From: Bacteroidaceae bacterium
Lineage (GTDB): Bacteria; Bacteroidota; Bacteroidia; Bacteroidales; Bacteroidaceae
Direction of reading: 5' to 3'
Length of the DNA stretch: 64,000 nucleotides
NCBI GenBank assembly: GCA_017619585.1
Contig: JAFZSA010000034.1
Location: 124,001-188,000, forward strand
This document shows, piece by piece, positions 45,557-54,078 of the stretch (position 1 is its first letter; the number at the start of each line of letters is the position of its first letter). The position numbers and the translations under genes are program-made. Below the pieces are notes generated by a model that saw nothing but the letters and a program-made list of their open reading frames with translations, did no database searches and was not told the origin of the DNA.

Positions 45557-45589
45557 GTAGCATAGGCGTAGCGTAGACGTAGCATAGGC
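45557..45589 (+). repeat. 11-bp iterons, copy 2
   Basis: GTAGCATAGGC, GTAGCGTAGAC, GTAGCATAGGC, then ATTCAGATATCGTGGGTAT. 1016 bp after copy 1. Confidence 0.85.
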
Positions 45590-45676
45590 ATTCAGATATC
45601 GTGGGTATATCATGCGGATATCCATTGGTTGAAGAAAAAAGCTAATTGCAAAAATTCTTCACTCTTCATTTTTTTG

Positions 45677-45684
45677 TATCTTTG
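45677..45684 (+). promoter_or_regulatory. -7 element of toxin-like gene 2
   Basis: TATCTTTG, 4 nt before ATG 45689, so the transcript is nearly leaderless. Confidence 0.75.
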
Positions 45685-45688
45685 CAGT

Positions 45689-46201
45689 ATGATTGAGAAT
45701 GAAGATTTTCTGATTGACGAGATATATGGTGAGCGATTACTTATAAGCATACGAGCAGATCAAACGGAATTAATAGATAACCTCAGGGTAGCAAGAGTTC
45801 TGTTGCAAAGCTTTGATGATATGTATATTCGCATTAATGAACATTTACTGACCATTGGACATAAGAATCCTGAGTATACAATAAACGGCAAGTTAGGAGA
45901 CAGGAAGGGTGTTGAAAGTGAAAACGGCATCAAGTCAGCCTTTCGCAAAGCGAAACAACAAGGCTGCAAGGTGGTTGTTCTTGATTTTGACATGCATATG
46001 TCTGAGAGCATTCTAAAGACCAGAAAAATTGTTTCAGGTCTCTTTGGTCGTCATGAGGATTTCTCGCAGGGGAATCTGGAAGAATGTTATGTAGTTCATA
46101 ACAGAAAGGCTGTCGTGGTCAAGTCTGATGCGTTTAATGCTTCAGATAAAGATACAATCAAGCAAATAATAAACGATGTGATAGAAAAACTGAGGACATA
46201 A
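45689..46201 (+). CDS. Toxin-like (CdiA tRNase-type) protein 2
   Basis: Paralogue of 44699-45199, 170 residues, about half identical by eye: IDEIYGERLLISIRADQ (about 8-24), GHKNPEYTINGKLGDRKG (about 60-77), KQQGCKVVVLDFD (about 97-109). The C-terminal third is more divergent. Flanked on both sides by copies of the cassette repeat. The predicted convergent small RNA 2 overlaps its last codons. I see no immunity-like gene, and with no signal or delivery domain an intracellular role is more likely than secretion. Confidence 0.55.
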   Translation: MIENEDFLIDEIYGERLLISIRADQTELIDNLRVARVLLQSFDDMYIRINEHLLTIGHKNPEYTINGKLGDRKGVESENGIKSAFRKAKQQGCKVVVLDFDMHMSESILKTRKIVSGLFGRHEDFSQGNLEECYVVHNRKAVVVKSDAFNASDKDTIKQIINDVIEKLRT

Positions 46202-46298
46202 CCCCGATGGGCAATGTCCTCAGCATAATAGTCAGAAAGGTCCAGCTTGAATATTGCTATGAAAGCAAATAGATTCGCGCCCTCTGACGGCATTCTGA
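46185..46298 (-). ncRNA. Putative small RNA 2, antisense to the end of toxin-like gene 2
   Basis: The promoter at 46304-46335 predicts a transcript from about 46298 to a hairpin TGAGGACAT..ATGTCCTCA followed by GTTTTTC (46185-46190), about 114 nt, the last 17 nt antisense to the gene. An open frame starts at an ATG about 10 nt after the -7 element and reads through the hairpin. The same layout as small RNA 1 supports it. Confidence 0.4.
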
Positions 46299-46303
46299 CT
46301 CCG

Positions 46304-46335
46304 CAAAAGTAGGGATAAACCAGTAATGTTCCAAA
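46304..46335 (-). promoter_or_regulatory. Repeat-borne minus-strand promoter 2
   Basis: TTTG (46332-46335), 20 bp, TACTTTTG (46304-46311). Confidence 0.75.
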
Positions 46336-46600
46336 TATTTTCTGGATTATTGTCATAAAACCAGGCTATTTGATAGTCTTATGTTGCAAATCACAGTGTT
46401 CAAGGCTCGAAGATGATTCGAACGTTCCGAGTAAGCGAGAGCAAAATCAAACCTATTTGAGTTTTGCCGAGCGAGAGGAAGGTCAACGAAGTTAAGATGG
46501 CTCGTAGATGAGACGTTGGTGTACGCTCTGGGAGTACTTTCTTATTCCTCCTATGTAGCATAGGCGTAGCGTAGACGTAGCATAGGCATTCAGATATAGC
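46304..46600 (+). repeat. Cassette repeat, copy 2
   Basis: Direct repeat of 45306-45628 with the same hairpin element (46396 onward) and iterons at 46555-46587. It precedes the DUF1848 gene, so that gene occupies the next cassette position. 46601-46743 adds only a promoter. Confidence 0.9.
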
Positions 46601-46692
46601 TCAGATAGGAGATTTCTTTAGATAGGCATTACATTGTGTGGCATCTTTTTAAAATAATGTATGCTAAAACTGCTAGATAATCAGAAAATCAT

Positions 46693-46700
46693 TAATTTTG
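46693..46700 (+). promoter_or_regulatory. -7 element of the DUF1848 operon
   Basis: TAATTTTG, 43 bp before ATG 46744. Confidence 0.5.
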
Positions 46701-46743
46701 CATAAATGAACATGTACAAACATAGATTTGAATAATTCAGCAT

Positions 46744-47811
46744 ATGGCAATTTGGACTAAAATTGAGAAACATACAGATGATGGTACAATTGTACCAATG
46801 CAAGCACCTTTGATTGTTTCTGCAAGCAGAAGTACCGACATTCCGGCTTTCTATACAGATTGGTTTTTCCATCGTTTAGAGAAGGGATATTCTGCATGGA
46901 CTAATCCGTTCAATGGTGTGAAATTGTATGTCTCATATGAAAACACACGGTTCATCGTATTCTGGTCGAAGAATCCGCGCCCGTTGTTGCCATATCTGCA
47001 TATCCTCAAAGAGCGTAACATCAAGTGCTACGTTCAGTACACTCTGAATGATTATGAGCAGGAAAAGTTGGAAAAAGTGCCTTCTCTTGCCATACGCATT
47101 GAAACATTCAAGTTGCTTGTCGAGCAGCTTGGTAAGGGTGCAGTCATCTGGCGGTTTGACCCCATGATACTAACTGACGATATATCCGTTGATGATTTGC
47201 TTCGGAAAGTACAGAATATCGGTGACCAACTGAAAGATTATACGGAGAAGCTGGTGTTCAGCTATGCTGATATAGCCATGTATAGAAAAGTTAAACACAA
47301 CCTCGAGGTCAGTGGCATACCGTACCATGAATGGGAAATCGAGCAGATGGAAGAGTTTGCAGACAAACTGTCTTCCATGAATCGTGAACGTGGTTGGAAT
47401 TTCCAGCTAGCAACATGCGGTGAGAAGATTGACATATCGAAATATGGGATTCAGCACAATCGCTGTATTGATGGCGACCTTATCACCCGTTTAGCTTGGG
47501 ATGACAAGGAACTTATGAATTTTATGAAAGTGAAGATTGAAGATGTTCCAGCACCAACACTATTTGGCGAACCAGAGTTACCAGATGGAGCAATACTTCT
47601 TCCTCATAACCATTACTTCATCAGTAAGCACAAGAAAGACCAAGGGCAGCGTCCATTCTGTGAGTGCATGGCCTCAAAGGATATTGGTGAATACAACACC
47701 TGTCCACATCTTTGTGAATATTGCTATGCCAATACAAGCAAGCAGGCAGCTGTGCTTAATTACAATTGCCATGAACATAATAAGTGGGGCGAAACAATAA
47801 CTGGGAAATAA
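46744..47811 (+). CDS. DUF1848 family protein
   Basis: Protein of 355 residues with the DUF1848 pattern: IVSASRSTDIPAFYTDWFF (about 22-40), NPFN (about 57), IVFWSKNPRPLLPYL (about 74-88), VIWRFDPMIL (about 138-147), TCGEKIDISKYGI (about 223). A C-terminal Cys cluster FCECMA..DIGEYNTCPHLCEYCYAN (about 308-333) could bind an iron-sulfur cluster. The CxxCYAN end suggests kinship with SPASM/radical-SAM-type proteins, though no CxxxCxxC radical-SAM core is evident. First gene of a unit with the helicase fusion, which starts 2 bp after its stop. Confidence 0.85.
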   Translation: MAIWTKIEKHTDDGTIVPMQAPLIVSASRSTDIPAFYTDWFFHRLEKGYSAWTNPFNGVKLYVSYENTRFIVFWSKNPRPLLPYLHILKERNIKCYVQYTLNDYEQEKLEKVPSLAIRIETFKLLVEQLGKGAVIWRFDPMILTDDISVDDLLRKVQNIGDQLKDYTEKLVFSYADIAMYRKVKHNLEVSGIPYHEWEIEQMEEFADKLSSMNRERGWNFQLATCGEKIDISKYGIQHNRCIDGDLITRLAWDDKELMNFMKVKIEDVPAPTLFGEPELPDGAILLPHNHYFISKHKKDQGQRPFCECMASKDIGEYNTCPHLCEYCYANTSKQAAVLNYNCHEHNKWGETITGK

Positions 47812-47813
47812 AG

Positions 47814-50486
47814 ATGTCAAAATACGCAGAATATATAAATCGCTCTTCATGTAGGTCTATTAATGAAATAATAGATTTATGCCACGAAATGCTTCCTGAG
47901 CAATGGAAATTTTGTCCTTGGAGACATCCAGAGCTAATTCATGGAATAGGCTTGTTAGCAAGTGAAGAAGCGCTTAATTGCTACATGTCAGCTTATGGGG
48001 AAATGCATGTTGGCAAGTGCCGTGCAGCATTTATAAATTTCCCGTTCGATATTTTAACAGGTTCTATTGAAATCGTGGATTGGGGATGCGGACAAGGTAT
48101 TGGTTCAGCAACATTAATAGAAGCATTACAGCAACGTGAATTATTAAACTGGGTAAAAAAGATTACTCTTGTCGAACCCTCGCCAAATGCTCTTCATAGA
48201 GCTGTATGCAATATTTCCAAGATTGTGAACAACAATATAGAAATAGATGCGATTAACAAGTTTATGCCAACTAAAGAGGCTGTGCCAGGTGAAATACTTG
48301 CATCAATAGGCTATAGATATTATAATGTCATTCACATATTCTCTAATATTCTTGATGTTAAGGCTATAGATTTGGCTGCAGTCGCACATATGGTAGCATC
48401 TTCTCACGGCAATCACTATATCCTTTGTATGGGGCCACAAAACAGTGCTGCATATAGAATAGAACAGTTTTGCTCCGTTTTTGGTAATCAGGAATATTTT
48501 AGTCGTATTGACAGCGTTAGATACGGAAGAACCCAAAGAACAGGTCACCCATATACGTGTAAAACGCGATGCTTTAAGTATAATGGAGCGCCATTAGACT
48601 TAAGCAAATTGTCATTATATCATGACAGTGGTGAACAGGTGTTCAATGATTACGATATACAGTTACAATGGCAAAACAAGATGATGTCTCGCGAAAAAGC
48701 AAGAGTTGCCTATCGTCTTCAGAATATATTGTCTGTGGATGACATTATGTATATTGACCCCGTCATTAACGAGGTGGCTGTAGATTTCATAATAGTTCGC
48801 CCCAATAGAGGGTTACTTCTATTAAATGTGTTTGAGGAGAATCTTGATGATTGCCAATTAAGTAAAGGCGGAAAAGATATTTCTGTATTAGGCGAGAACG
48901 GAGTAGTTGTTAAAACATATCAGTCTCCTATTGAACTCATCAATTTGTGCCAAATCAGCATTAAGGATGGTATAGAAGAATTACTGATGAGTACTATTGA
49001 GAATAGCAGGAACTTCGGGCTAATCAAAAAAATTGTTGTATTTACAGCTAATGACAACAATAAGGTTAGGGATTTCTTTAGCATTTCGAGTGAACAAATT
49101 AGCTACACTTATTTGTTCGGAAACGAGTTTATATCAAAGAAAGACGTCTCGCAGGGACTATATACCCAAATAGGACTTATTAATACCTCTTTATATTTTG
49201 ATGATGCTGTGAAACGCAAGATTGCTAAAATTCTGTCTCCATCATGGCATTCGTATCAAGAAGGTAAAGCTGGGATTGAACCCAAGGGTGCGCAAAAAGA
49301 ACTTGTAATAAGCAGAAATACGCAACAAAAAATAAGTGGCGTCGCAGGATCAGGCAAAACTCATGTTCTTGCTGCTCGCGCAGTAAATGCGATGAAACGT
49401 ACTGGTGGTGATGTTCTTGTGTTGACATTCAATATAACTTTGGCCAATTATTTGAAATATAGGCTTTCTGAACTGCGTGAAGATTTCTCATGGGAGAAAA
49501 TAGACATCTATCCCTATCATCAGTTTTTCAGGATACGAGCCTCAGAGTGTCAATTACATGTAGATTTTGATGCGTATGATCGACTGTCTTTTTTTGAGAA
49601 TGCAACAATTCACAAACATTATTCTGCCATCTTTGTAGATGAGGTGCAAGACTATACAACTGAGTGGTTGAGGATTGTGATGCAAAACTTCCTATTACCA
49701 GATGGTGAGTTTGTCGTGTTTGGTGATCCAAAGCAGAATGTGTATCACAGACCTATAGACATTAATGGTGACATCCGTCTAGGTGTTATAGGTGGTGAAT
49801 GGAATAAAAAACTAAGTACTGGACGGCGCTTTACAAATCCACGTCTAGCAACTTTAGCAACAACATTTCAGGCAAAGTACTTGTCCAATCAGCCCGTTAG
49901 TACTATCAACACAACAACAGTTTTTGAAGCTACACTTAATTTCCAAATTGTCACTTATTACAATATGAGAAATTCATTCACAATGGACAATCTTCTATTA
50001 AAGCTTATTGAAATTATAAAAAACAGTAACAGTGAGCCGAAAGATTTTGTTGTGTTGGCTTCATATTCAAAGTTATTACAAGCAATAGATTCTAAATATC
50101 GGGAAATGACAGAAGAGGAAACAGAAATCACTTTTGTTTCTATTGAGCAATATGAACGATTGAAGAAATTGCATAACGTTAGCGATGAGCACCCTGCTAG
50201 TTGGAAGTTTAATAGGGATTATGAAGCATTAGGACGCACAAGAAAACAACTATTCACGACAGACAAACGATGTCTCAAACTTTCAACAATCAAAAGTTTC
50301 AAAGGATGGGAGTCTCCTTCTGTGATAATTATCTTGGATGACGAGTATAATGCCAAAGCAGCATGTCGTAAGCCGATGGACCCCGAGATGATGTATACGG
50401 CAATTACACGTGCTCGCGAAAGCCTGTACATCATTAATATTGGCAACGAAACTTATGATCAATTTTTTAAAGAACAAGCAATATGA
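47814..50486 (+). CDS. Methyltransferase - NERD-like - SF1 helicase fusion
   Basis: Three-part protein of 890 residues. The N-terminal third is a class I SAM methyltransferase fold: VDWGCGQGIGSATL (about 87-100) and ITLVEPSPNAL (about 117-127). A middle region (about 300-365, DPVINEVAVDFIIVRPNRGLLLLNVFE) looks like a NERD nuclease core with degraded catalytic positions. The C-terminal third is a UvrD/Rep-type SF1 helicase: GVAGSGKTH (about 509), IFVDEVQDYT (about 606), GDPKQNVY (about 638), TIKSFKGWE (about 825), YTAITRARESLYI (about 860). Start at ATG 47814, right after the DUF1848 stop. Its stop overlaps the terB start. Defence against phage or a nucleic-acid stress role is an inference from the fusion and neighbours. 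Confidence 0.8.
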   Translation: MSKYAEYINRSSCRSINEIIDLCHEMLPEQWKFCPWRHPELIHGIGLLASEEALNCYMSAYGEMHVGKCRAAFINFPFDILTGSIEIVDWGCGQGIGSATLIEALQQRELLNWVKKITLVEPSPNALHRAVCNISKIVNNNIEIDAINKFMPTKEAVPGEILASIGYRYYNVIHIFSNILDVKAIDLAAVAHMVASSHGNHYILCMGPQNSAAYRIEQFCSVFGNQEYFSRIDSVRYGRTQRTGHPYTCKTRCFKYNGAPLDLSKLSLYHDSGEQVFNDYDIQLQWQNKMMSREKARVAYRLQNILSVDDIMYIDPVINEVAVDFIIVRPNRGLLLLNVFEENLDDCQLSKGGKDISVLGENGVVVKTYQSPIELINLCQISIKDGIEELLMSTIENSRNFGLIKKIVVFTANDNNKVRDFFSISSEQISYTYLFGNEFISKKDVSQGLYTQIGLINTSLYFDDAVKRKIAKILSPSWHSYQEGKAGIEPKGAQKELVISRNTQQKISGVAGSGKTHVLAARAVNAMKRTGGDVLVLTFNITLANYLKYRLSELREDFSWEKIDIYPYHQFFRIRASECQLHVDFDAYDRLSFFENATIHKHYSAIFVDEVQDYTTEWLRIVMQNFLLPDGEFVVFGDPKQNVYHRPIDINGDIRLGVIGGEWNKKLSTGRRFTNPRLATLATTFQAKYLSNQPVSTINTTTVFEATLNFQIVTYYNMRNSFTMDNLLLKLIEIIKNSNSEPKDFVVLASYSKLLQAIDSKYREMTEEETEITFVSIEQYERLKKLHNVSDEHPASWKFNRDYEALGRTRKQLFTTDKRCLKLSTIKSFKGWESPSVIIILDDEYNAKAACRKPMDPEMMYTAITRARESLYIINIGNETYDQFFKEQAI

Positions 50487-50821
50487 TACAACTTACAATA
50501 ATAGAAAAATTCGCAATAGTAACTGTCCTCTCGCAGATAATGAAGGCTGATGGAATTATCCATCCCAAGGAAGAGGAATATATGGATAAGGTGTATGCAG
50601 AACTTGGTATAACAATTAGTGATATGGAAGATATGGCTAATATGGATGATATTCAAGCTAGGTCTATTATTAATGCGATACAAGATGAAAAGAAAAAATA
50701 TGTGCAATCCCTTTTTGTCTCAATGGCTGAGGCTGATGGATATATACATCCAAAGGAAACAGAGGTAATAGATCAACTATGGATTAATCCTAGGGGAAAT
50801 AAAGGTACATATTCCGCGTGA
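50483..50821 (+). CDS. TerB-like protein
   Basis: TerB/DjlA-type helical domain of 112 residues. The repeated metal-binding motif MKADGIIHPKEEEYM (about 18-32) and MAEADGYIHPKETEVID (about 77-93) is diagnostic. The last residues (WINPRGNKGTYSA) look foreign to the family and may result from a late frameshift or truncation. ATG overlaps the helicase-fusion stop (ATGA), implying equal expression and possibly a complex. Confidence 0.8.
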   Translation: MIQLTIIEKFAIVTVLSQIMKADGIIHPKEEEYMDKVYAELGITISDMEDMANMDDIQARSIINAIQDEKKKYVQSLFVSMAEADGYIHPKETEVIDQLWINPRGNKGTYSA

Positions 50822-50908
50822 AAGTAAGAAAATATACAAGATTATTGATGTATGGTAGAAAAAAGCTGATGTATAAATATAATATAGTAACTAAATATTT
50901 GTAATTAT

Positions 50909-51322
50909 ATGGCACTTGTATCAAAAGTTATAACCCCGTTCTTTTTTAGTGAAAAAGAGCCTTATATGTTTGTCCTTTTTATAAAGGAATCTGAGAACAA
51001 ATTTCAGGCAGGCGCTTGTTTGAATCCCCGTTATTTGCAAATATATGACCTGCGGAAAATCTATCCAGACATATCGGATATTTATGAAGCCCAAACATAT
51101 TTCAAAGAAGAAATGGAAGTAGGGCGACACGAACCAATCGATTTATTCGATTTTACAATCTCAGACTTAACTGATGGCAAACATTCTGCCATTCGAGGAT
51201 ATTCTTTTTTTGAATATGAGACGCACTTTCGAGTAGGTTCATATTACGACAATGCACGTGAAACTGCAAAAGAAATACTTCACTTTTGTGTTAATCATAA
51301 AATATATAAATGGTATGACTAA
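50909..51322 (+). CDS. Unknown protein
   Basis: Protein of 137 residues, not recognised. Acidic and aromatic-rich, no signal or membrane segment; notable stretches are SEKEPYMFVLFIKESENKFQ and IRGYSFFEYETHFRVGSYYD. It lies 87 bp after terB with AT-rich DNA in between. Codon use and AT content match the surrounding accessory genes. Confidence 0.45.
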   Translation: MALVSKVITPFFFSEKEPYMFVLFIKESENKFQAGACLNPRYLQIYDLRKIYPDISDIYEAQTYFKEEMEVGRHEPIDLFDFTISDLTDGKHSAIRGYSFFEYETHFRVGSYYDNARETAKEILHFCVNHKIYKWYD

Positions 51323-51351
51323 AAGCGAATAAAGAAATCGAAACCAAACGG

Positions 51352-51483
51352 ATGATGAAATATAATGAATTATTATCACAAGAACAGTGGCACGAAAAAT
51401 GTATTGAGATTCTTCATCGGAATCAATATCGATGCCAAAAGTATGGGAAGAAGCAGGATAGAAGGAGACAGGAAGCAGGCTAA
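51352..51483 (+). pseudogene. HNH-type nuclease N-terminal fragment
   Basis: 43 codons beginning MMKYNELLSQEQWHEKCIEILHR, then NQYRCQKYGKK. The pattern W..K..EIL.R..YRCQ.CG is the usual start of HNH endonucleases, but the second Cys is Tyr (CQKYG) and the frame stops at 51481, before any HNH motif. Likely a decayed remnant. The gap 51323-51542 holds nothing else. Confidence 0.4.
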
Positions 51484-51542
51484 AGGCTGGATGAAGCGAA
51501 TAAAAACAATAATAATGCAAGGAAAAAAAACGTTATATTAAT

Positions 51543-52595
51543 ATGGCAAATGATATAGAGAAGATAAAGGTAGAACAGTTTGCTGAGGTGGTATCGATGA
51601 TTCAGCAGACAAAAGCCAGCGTGATCAGCATTGCGAACACAGCCTTGATAGACCTCTACTGGAAGGTGGGCAAATATATTTCAGACAAGCTCACTGTTTC
51701 TGAATGGGGCGACGGAGTGGTAAAGCAACTGGCTGAATATATCGAGAAGACGAGTCCTGACGTAAAGGGTTTCTCCGACAAGAACCTGTGGCGCATGAAG
51801 CAGTTTTATGAGACGTATTGCAATGCTGAAGAAAAACTCTCACCACTGGTGAGACAAATTAGCTGGACAAACAATCTGATTATCATGAGCCGTACGAAAT
51901 CTGCTGAGGAACGAGTATTCTACTTGATGCTCTGCAAGACTGAACGCCTTTCAAAGCGAGAGCTGAATAGGCAGATAGATGCAGCAATCTATGAACGTTC
52001 AAAATTGGATGGGCCAAAACTCTCGCCAGTGGTGAGAGAAATTGCCCCTAAAGCAGAACAAGTGTTTAGAGACCAGTATGTGCTGGAATTTCTTGGGGGC
52101 AAGGAGTATGAACATGAGAACAGTATGAAGAAGGCTTTGATAGACCAGATGAAACAATTTGTGCTGGAACTTGGCAAGGACTTTCTTTTCATGGAAGAGG
52201 AATATCGCTTACAGGTTGGGAATAGTGACTTCCGCATTGATTTGCTGTTCTATCATAGGGAATTACAATGTCTTGTGGCTTTTGAACTTAAAATGGGGAA
52301 GTTCAAGCCAGAACATCTGGGGCAGTTGAACTTCTATCTGGAAGCACTTGACAGAGATGTGAAGAAACCACATGAAAAGCCAAGCATTGGCGTGCTACTC
52401 TGCAAGGATAAAGATGACGAGGTAGTGGAATATGCATTGAGTCGTAGTCTATCGCCAACAATGGTAGCAGAGTACAAGCTACGCCTACCGGATAAGGCTC
52501 TGCTCCAGCAGAAGTTGCGTGATATTTATGAATCGGGCGAAGAGGACAAACTGATACTGTATAAGGATGAGGAAGGCAGAGTGAGTGCAAAATGA
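51543..52595 (+). CDS. PD-(D/E)XK nuclease of the DUF1016 (YhcG) family
   Basis: Full-length 350-residue protein. The N-terminal DUF1016 helical domain includes LIDLYWKVGKYISDKL (about 34-49) and GFSDKNLWRMKQFYETY (about 78-94). The C-terminal nuclease core has FRIDLLFYHRELQCLVAFELKMGKFKPEHLGQL, with Asp (about 230) and E-x-K (about 246-248). Function unknown; such genes often sit in restriction or defence neighbourhoods. The next gene starts 9 bp after its stop. Confidence 0.92.
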   Translation: MANDIEKIKVEQFAEVVSMIQQTKASVISIANTALIDLYWKVGKYISDKLTVSEWGDGVVKQLAEYIEKTSPDVKGFSDKNLWRMKQFYETYCNAEEKLSPLVRQISWTNNLIIMSRTKSAEERVFYLMLCKTERLSKRELNRQIDAAIYERSKLDGPKLSPVVREIAPKAEQVFRDQYVLEFLGGKEYEHENSMKKALIDQMKQFVLELGKDFLFMEEEYRLQVGNSDFRIDLLFYHRELQCLVAFELKMGKFKPEHLGQLNFYLEALDRDVKKPHEKPSIGVLLCKDKDDEVVEYALSRSLSPTMVAEYKLRLPDKALLQQKLRDIYESGEEDKLILYKDEEGRVSAK

Positions 52596-52604
52596 TTTAA
52601 CACA

Positions 52605-53978
52605 ATGACTATCTGGCGAATCATACTGGTTCTAATTGGTGTTATTTTTCTTGTGGGATTTCTCGCTGGGATATATACCTTTATTTCCGACTGGAGAGAA
52701 AATGGGAGACCAAAGTGGAAAGAACTTGTGCCTGCATTCCTGTTTATACCCATGTTGCTCTTTTATTTGGGTATTCAAATACGATTATATTTAGAGGATG
52801 TATGGGAGGACGGTGGTTTTATACGACATCGCAGGAAGATAAAAGAACGTAAAAAAGAGAGCGAACGTGAGGAAGAAGAATATAATCGTATTGTTGATGC
52901 GTATGAGAAAGGAAATCTTCGTAGAGATGAACTTCCTAGGATTTTTGACGGCCTTCACCACTTCGAATTGTATGGGAAACTACTTGATGGCGATGAATGG
53001 CAAGAACTGGTTTATATCGAGAATGAATATAATGAGGTCTTAAACACATTCTTTAAACGTCATCCCTTCATTAAATTAAACCATGATGTCAGAATTGTAT
53101 ATCTTCCCCAAAGTGTTCAGTCACTAACAAATGAGGATGTACTTTTGTATTGGAATCCTGGTATAAAAGACGGGGTTACTAAGAGTATTGGAGTTGATAC
53201 ATCATCGTTGTTGGATGAATTATGTTACCCTGAAGATTCTGTAAAGCTAACTCATGGCTTAATATCTTGTTTTGGATGGACTGAAAATCATAAAGCAAAA
53301 ACATATCGCGGTACTTATTATCCTTTGAATGAAGGAAGCGATGATGAGATATTTCGACAGTTAGAGATAATTGCAGAAGAGGCCATTAGCGATAACATTG
53401 GAGGATTGTACAGCTCTGTGAAAAGACCCTCTAAAGATGATTTAAACCAAGAAGACTTTGCGGATGTACAATTTGATTGGGAAATAAATGAGTTGGTAGA
53501 TGAGATACGTGAGCGAGTACAGAAGTTAGAACAACGTGGTTTCTCTAGAAAGTTGTTGATGAAATTGTTTACAGAAAAACCAGAACTTAGTCGGCTTGTT
53601 ATTACAAGGGATATGCGCATTATGCTTCCAGACTATAATAACATGGAAATAAAAATGGAACCAATTAATAAAGCTGTGTTTCTCTTGTTTCTCAGGCATC
53701 CGGAAGGTATTATCTTTAAACATCTTCCAAACTACAGAAAGGAATTGGCAGATATTTACCAATTAATAAAACCTTTGGGGTTAAACGAAAGAGCGTTGCA
53801 AAGTATTGAGGATGTTACCAATCCATGTTTGAACTCCATTAATGAAAAATGTGCGCGTATTCGTGGCTCCTTCATATCGCAATTTGACGAAAATCTGGCT
53901 AAGTATTATTATATATACGGCACAAGAGGCGAGCCCAAGAAAATTGATTTACCTCGCAAATTAGTCGTTTGGGAATAA
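52605..53978 (+). CDS. Unknown membrane protein with coiled coil
   Basis: 457 residues, not recognised. Two N-terminal membrane helices (about 4-27 and 45-63) are followed by a highly charged coiled coil (KIKERKKESEREEEEYNRI, about 77-96) and a large soluble domain with no familiar motif. The region DEIRERVQKLEQRGFSRKLLMKLF resembles a small helical linker. Likely co-transcribed with the DUF1016 gene. Confidence 0.5.
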   Translation: MTIWRIILVLIGVIFLVGFLAGIYTFISDWRENGRPKWKELVPAFLFIPMLLFYLGIQIRLYLEDVWEDGGFIRHRRKIKERKKESEREEEEYNRIVDAYEKGNLRRDELPRIFDGLHHFELYGKLLDGDEWQELVYIENEYNEVLNTFFKRHPFIKLNHDVRIVYLPQSVQSLTNEDVLLYWNPGIKDGVTKSIGVDTSSLLDELCYPEDSVKLTHGLISCFGWTENHKAKTYRGTYYPLNEGSDDEIFRQLEIIAEEAISDNIGGLYSSVKRPSKDDLNQEDFADVQFDWEINELVDEIRERVQKLEQRGFSRKLLMKLFTEKPELSRLVITRDMRIMLPDYNNMEIKMEPINKAVFLLFLRHPEGIIFKHLPNYRKELADIYQLIKPLGLNERALQSIEDVTNPCLNSINEKCARIRGSFISQFDENLAKYYYIYGTRGEPKKIDLPRKLVVWE

Positions 53979-54037
53979 AATCTTATTTCCACAAGGCTTG
54001 TGATGATTTTATGCATGTAGATTCTGTGTGAAATCCA

Positions 54038-54045
54038 TATCTTTG
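54038..54045 (+). promoter_or_regulatory. -7 promoter element
   Basis: TATCTTTG, 33 bp before ATG 54079. It argues against the upstream GTG 54028 as start. Confidence 0.6.
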
Positions 54046-54078
54046 TCTGTTATTGTAAAATCATTTAAAAATATTCGT

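Larger units (their letters stand above)
45306..45628 (+). repeat. Cassette repeat, copy 1 (about 300 bp)
   Basis: Nearly identical to 46304-46600. Order: minus-strand promoter; AT-rich stretch; hairpin element related to 8793-8960 (GAGAGCAAAATCAAAC-TT-GTTTGAGTTTTGCC); CTCTGGGAGT; three 11-bp iterons; ATTCAGATAT. It separates the two toxin-like genes and contains no long reading frame. Confidence 0.9.

Noticed and set aside
44699..46201. Contact-dependent inhibition (CdiA/CdiI) locus
   Set aside because: No CdiA-type secretion or delivery domains and no clear immunity gene; only the small domain resembles CdiA tRNases.
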